Source: Larix sibirica
Taxonomy: Eukaryota; Streptophyta; Pinopsida; Pinales; Pinaceae
Direction of reading: 5' to 3'
DNA: 11,174 nt
Assembly: GCA_004151065.3 (NCBI GenBank)
Contig: NWUY0300029313.1
Coordinates: 45,493-56,666, forward strand
How positions within the stretch are numbered: the first letter of the stretch is position 1; the number at the start of each line of letters is the position of its first letter. A program made the translations under genes and the position numbers. The notes beneath the pieces were generated by a model. The model made no database searches. It saw only the letters and a program-made list of their open reading frames with translations, and was not told where the DNA came from. This document shows, piece after piece, positions 8,268-11,174 of this stretch.

Positions 8268-9069
8268 CCATTAGCTTAGAATTATGTGAACTAGCTAAAT
8301 GCTCATTGCTTTACACTATGTTGAAAAGGGAGAGAATGAAAATCATATTTTCATTTATAAATTTATAATGTCAAGGATGAATCTATTTAAAGAAGTAGTC
8401 CATTCTCTTTTTAAATATATCCATCCTTTACGTTTAATTTTAAAAAAATGTTATTTTGGCATCCAATTGACTATCAAATTTCAACTATACTTTTACCATA
8501 CTTGTCATTTATGGTTTATTAATAATGTTGGTTTCCATTAATCAAAATTGTCTTCAACGATGATAAGCTTAGACAAACATTTTATGGATATATATCATGT
8601 GTATTATGTAACATATAAATAATACATTGACTTTGAGTTGATAAACTATTAAGGCAAAAGAAATTAACAATGGGAATTGGTATGGATTCAACTATATATG
8701 CATATATGGTATGGTAATTGGTACCAACTTCAATTTATCACCTTCAAATCACTTTGCCACTTTCATATGGGTCTTCTAAGTTGGCTCACTGCTTTGGGTC
8801 AAGGGTTAAAGTAGATAATTTGTTGGGTTAATGGAAATAAAGTTATAATATTGTTTTGTTTAAATTAGAAAAATACAACTCTATGATCAAAGTGAGGTGG
8901 GGAATCTTTAGACAAATGTCTGGACAGGTGGAAAGGCTTACTCACTTTGTCTCTACCCCAAAGGGGTAAGAATGATGCACGCAAAATGATAATGTGATTC
9001 TTGATAGTAAGTTTGAAATTTTATAGTCCTCTCACCTACCTAAACTATATCTATGGCTAACATCATCAC
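8268..9069. other. AT-rich stretch with no recognisable gene
   Basis: An 80-codon + strand frame at 8299-8541 has no recognisable motif and the composition expected of AT-rich DNA by chance. Small structures seen: a 14-bp perfect palindrome ATATATGCATATAT at 8694-8707; a 9-bp inverted repeat CAAAGTGAG/CTCACTTTG at 8888-8896 and 8941-8949; and a hairpin ACCCC-AAA-GGGGT at 8955-8967. None matches a known element. Confidence 0.5.
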
Positions 9070-9123
9070 ATGTGTTTCTATGACCATGGGAAGTGATGTG
9101 CATTTCTATGACCATGGGATGGG
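9070..9123. repeat. Imperfect tandem duplication, about 28-bp period
   Basis: The 17-bp core TTTCTATGACCATGGGA occurs exactly at 9075-9091 and 9103-9119. Each is preceded by ATGTG, with an extra CA in the second copy. The copies are adjacent, so this is an old tandem duplication with a 2-bp indel. Confidence 0.85.
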
Positions 9124-9594
9124 TTGTATAGGGATGTGATGTATACACACAACTATATACTAAGTACTAAGGTTTTAATTCCTTATTTCCAATGTTCCAC
9201 GTGGTTCTTCTTTTCGGGTACTCTCCACTATTCATGGATAAGTTATCATTTGGTTGTTAAGTCAATCATGTTACTTTCAAATGCATGTGGTTATGTTATA
9301 ACATATTAAGAGTTTACAATGTGGTTGGTGGAATAAAAGACTGGCATTCCCAATAAATCAACAGACATAAGAATTTAGATATGTGTTATGTGAAGTTCCC
9401 CATGTACTTTTTGTTGGAAATATGTTTTTAAAACCAAAGACCTCTATGGGTGGCGTGTTCAAAGTACATGAAATGTATACAAAATTTAGTTTCATCGACA
9501 TAATAAAGAGCAGTCAAAGGGTTTAACGTTGGGATTGGCATTGTTACCCTTTGAAAAGGAAGGGGATATTACGCATTTCAACTTCTTTACTCAC
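9124..9594. other. Stretch with no recognisable gene
   Basis: A 61-codon + strand frame at 9124-9309 has no motif or supporting context. A CACGTG hexamer (the G-box core) is at 9198-9203, but a single hexamer without a nearby gene or TATA box is not evidence of a promoter. Nothing else was recognised. Confidence 0.5.
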
Positions 9595-9671
9595 TTCAAT
9601 AGAATGACAAGACTATGTGTTTCATTAACTTTTTAGTTCAATAGAATGACAAGATTATGTGTTTCATTAAC
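9595..9671. repeat. 42-bp period tandem duplication
   Basis: A 35-bp core starting TTCAATAGAATGACAAGA is present at 9595-9629 and 9637-9671 with a single C/T difference, separated by the 7-bp spacer TTTTTAG. The high identity suggests a fairly recent duplication. Confidence 0.94.
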
Positions 9672-10430
9672 ATAAAAAGTTGCTAGAAAATCCATGAAGA
9701 AAGACGTTGGTTAGAGAGCATAATCAATATCATTGATTTTGAAAGGCCTTCAACTTGAAAATAGAATCCCTCTTGTGATTTTGAGGGGCTTTCTTTTTGG
9801 ACCCATCATTGTTAGGAGGATTTTCTATTAATTTTCCACTTTTTATTTTAATGTATTTTTAACATTTAAGTATCAAAATAATTAAATGTTTATGTCCAAA
9901 ACAAAGCAATGTGTTTATAGTTCAATGTTAGCAATGTGTTTACAGTCCAATGTTTGTGTCCAATTACAATTTTTTCTATCCAACATAATTTTAGGAAGAA
10001 GTTCTTTAATCAATTAAAAAAAAAATAGATTTAGGCATAAGTTGTGTGACATCTTATTTGTTTCTAAACCTAATGTAATGAATTTACCTAAGCTATTAAA
10101 ACTTATGGAAATAAACTTTTTTAAGTTGTTATCAATCAAAGCGTAACACCTCATTATTCATAATGGGTGTTATTTATCTTAAATAACTCCCAATTTACTA
10201 TGATAATCACATCAAAAATTTTGAATGTGAATTTTAAATGCGAAATCTATGTTTCCTAGCATATTTTTTGAATTAATAGGTATAATTTAACCATTTGTAT
10301 TGTATTGTATATTTTCCATTAGAATTCCATCTAATGTAATAACTATTTTTTTTATACTTGAAATAATTGTTTATAAATAATTTTACAATTTAATTAAATA
10401 AAGATAATAAATTTACCTCTAGAAACTAGT
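9672..10430. other. AT-rich stretch with hairpins and no recognisable gene
   Basis: No open frame of note. A perfect 9-bp inverted repeat AACATTTAA/TTAAATGTT lies at 9861-9869 and 9882-9890. A near-palindrome spans 10144-10172 (TAACACC ... GGTGTTA with CATTAT/ATAATG inside and one bulged base). There is no transposase remnant and no paired terminal repeats with duplications, so I do not call a MITE. Confidence 0.5.
9906..9955. repeat. 25-bp imperfect tandem duplication
   Basis: Two adjacent 25-bp units, 9906-9930 and 9931-9955, each starting GCAATGTGTTTA, with three mismatches. They look older than the 26-bp and 30-bp pairs. Confidence 0.88.
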
Positions 10431-10900
10431 TGTTTACCAATCTAGTCTAGTCTTTAGTAGTAATCCCCTAGTTTAGTGTCGAGTAGTGTGTGCTAACCAA
10501 AATGGGATTAATCCTCCAAGCCAATTAGGAGCTCAACTGCTAATTCTAGAAAGCCTAGGGGTTTCCTATCCCTATGTTCCCACAACTCTAACAAAAACAA
10601 CATTCCAATGTCCAACCTCAACCTCAAGGTTCTAGTTCCAAGTTACTAATTGAAAATCATCCTCCCAGTTTCCTTCCCTCCCTAATAAAATTTCCTTCTT
10701 GCCAACCCTCTATCATTTGCAATCCCCCTTTAACAAGTTTTTCCACCTCCTTCCTATCCCTCTCAAGAGGGGTCCTAGGGGCCCTAGGAAGGTCAAATAC
10801 CATAAAATAATAATTCACCTACCAAATATAAGTGATCCGACAGCCTACTTAGCAAGGCAAATTTTCACATTAAATTCAATTCACATCTCATACGTAAAAA
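10431..10900. other. Pyrimidine-rich, more GC-containing stretch without a recognisable gene
   Basis: From about 10440 to 10800 the base composition changes: the + strand is C/T-rich and less AT-rich than its surroundings, with many short CCT/CCC runs. A 68-codon + strand frame at 10699-10905 has no recognisable domain and I do not call it a gene. Two adjacent short palindromes end the block: CCCTC-TCAA-GAGGG at 10758-10771 and TCCTAGGG-G-CCCTAGGA at 10773-10789. The block could be part of a host gene flank or of an unrecognised retroelement. No primer-binding site, polypurine tract pair or LTR ends could be shown. Confidence 0.4.
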
Positions 10901-11024
10901 TATAATAAAATATCAATTTATCATAAATAATTTCAAGCAAAAAATTCCAATCACATCAAATTATATTTGGTAAGAATTAAATGAAGTAAAACAAAAAATG
11001 AAATGTAATTTATACAAAAGAAAG

Positions 11025-11093
11025 GTAAATGAACCTAAATGAAAAGCAAATGAAATTTAACAAAAAGTAAATGAATCTAAATGGAATGCAAAT
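11025..11093. repeat. 42-bp period imperfect tandem repeat in A-rich DNA
   Basis: A 27-bp unit is seen at 11025-11051 and 11067-11093, with three differences (GTAAATGAACCTAAATGAAA against GTAAATGAATCTAAATGGAA at the start). A weaker third relative may lie at about 10985-11008. The surrounding 10.9-11.1 kb is strongly A-rich on the + strand with repeated AAATGAA words. Confidence 0.7.
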
Positions 11094-11154
11094 TAACCGA
11101 GTTAATTGTAGTTATACATTTTAACCCTTATTACACCCATCATGCATCAAACAT

Positions 11155-11174
11155 TAATAATAATAATAATAATA
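11155..11174. repeat. AAT/TAA trinucleotide microsatellite, cut by the window edge
   Basis: Uninterrupted TAA repeats fill the last 20 bases (six full units plus two bases) and reach the right edge, so the true length is unknown. It is a common type of plant microsatellite. Confidence 0.95.

Noticed and set aside
8299-8541. 80-codon + strand open frame
   Set aside because: AT-rich composition, no domain, no promoter or splice context, and frames of this length are expected by chance here.
9198-9203. G-box-like CACGTG
   Set aside because: A single 6-bp match is expected by chance. There is no nearby gene or TATA box, and another CACGTG at about 932 lies inside LINE-A.
9861-9890. Possible MITE from the AACATTTAA/TTAAATGTT inverted repeat
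   Set aside because: The arms are only 9 bp of AT-rich sequence with a 12-nt gap, and no target-site duplication or internal body is visible.
10699-10905. 68-codon + strand open frame
   Set aside because: It spans the shift from pyrimidine-rich to A-rich DNA with no change in protein character that would suggest a gene, and no motif.
10431-11174. Possible LTR of a Ty1/Ty3-type element
   Set aside because: The composition change hinted at it, but there is no TG...CA end pair, primer-binding site, polypurine tract or internal domain in the window.

Overview
This window looks like intergenic DNA from a large, AT-rich land-plant genome. A gymnosperm is the best guess, because both LINE families resemble ones I associate with conifer genomes, but that is recognition from memory and not a database result. 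I find no intact protein-coding gene, no convincing RNA gene, no CRISPR array and nothing bacterial. The long open frames on the + strand between 1 and 7.7 kb are antisense shadows of decayed retroelement genes on the - strand.

Layout. (1) Positions 1-1062, - strand: a 5'-truncated piece of a non-LTR retrotransposon (LINE-A), running from the end of the endonuclease into the start of the reverse transcriptase (RT) and leaving through the left window edge. (2) 1063-1309: AT-rich spacer with a small hairpin. (3) 1310-about 7745, - strand: a nearly full-length, L1-type plant LINE of another family (LINE-B). In its 5'->3' order it carries an ORF1 remnant (DUF4283-like region plus a CCHC zinc knuckle), an ORF2 remnant (endonuclease, RT, zf-RVT, RNase H), a long 3' region, a perfect 9-bp inverted repeat and a 7-base poly(A) tail. 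(4) 7746-11174: AT-rich DNA without a recognisable gene. It holds a small coding-like stretch on the - strand and six separate short tandem duplications (about 25-42 bp periods), several short palindromes, and an AAT microsatellite that runs off the right edge.

Function. Neither LINE can be autonomous. In LINE-B, frameshifts and stops occur throughout, and catalytic or ligand positions are damaged in the zinc knuckle (last Cys to Phe), endonuclease (SDH to SNH, GDFN unrecognisable), RT (FVDD to FVD-stop) and RNase H (all three Asp positions I can place are changed). Both LINEs point the same way, so LINE-B's poly(A) end faces the truncated 5' end of LINE-A across about 250 bp.

I looked for an undescribed system and did not find one that the sequence supports. 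The items most worth a second look are the hairpin abutting the LINE-B poly(A) tail, the one-base lesion at the first RNase H aspartate, and the cluster of independent tandem duplications in the right third.
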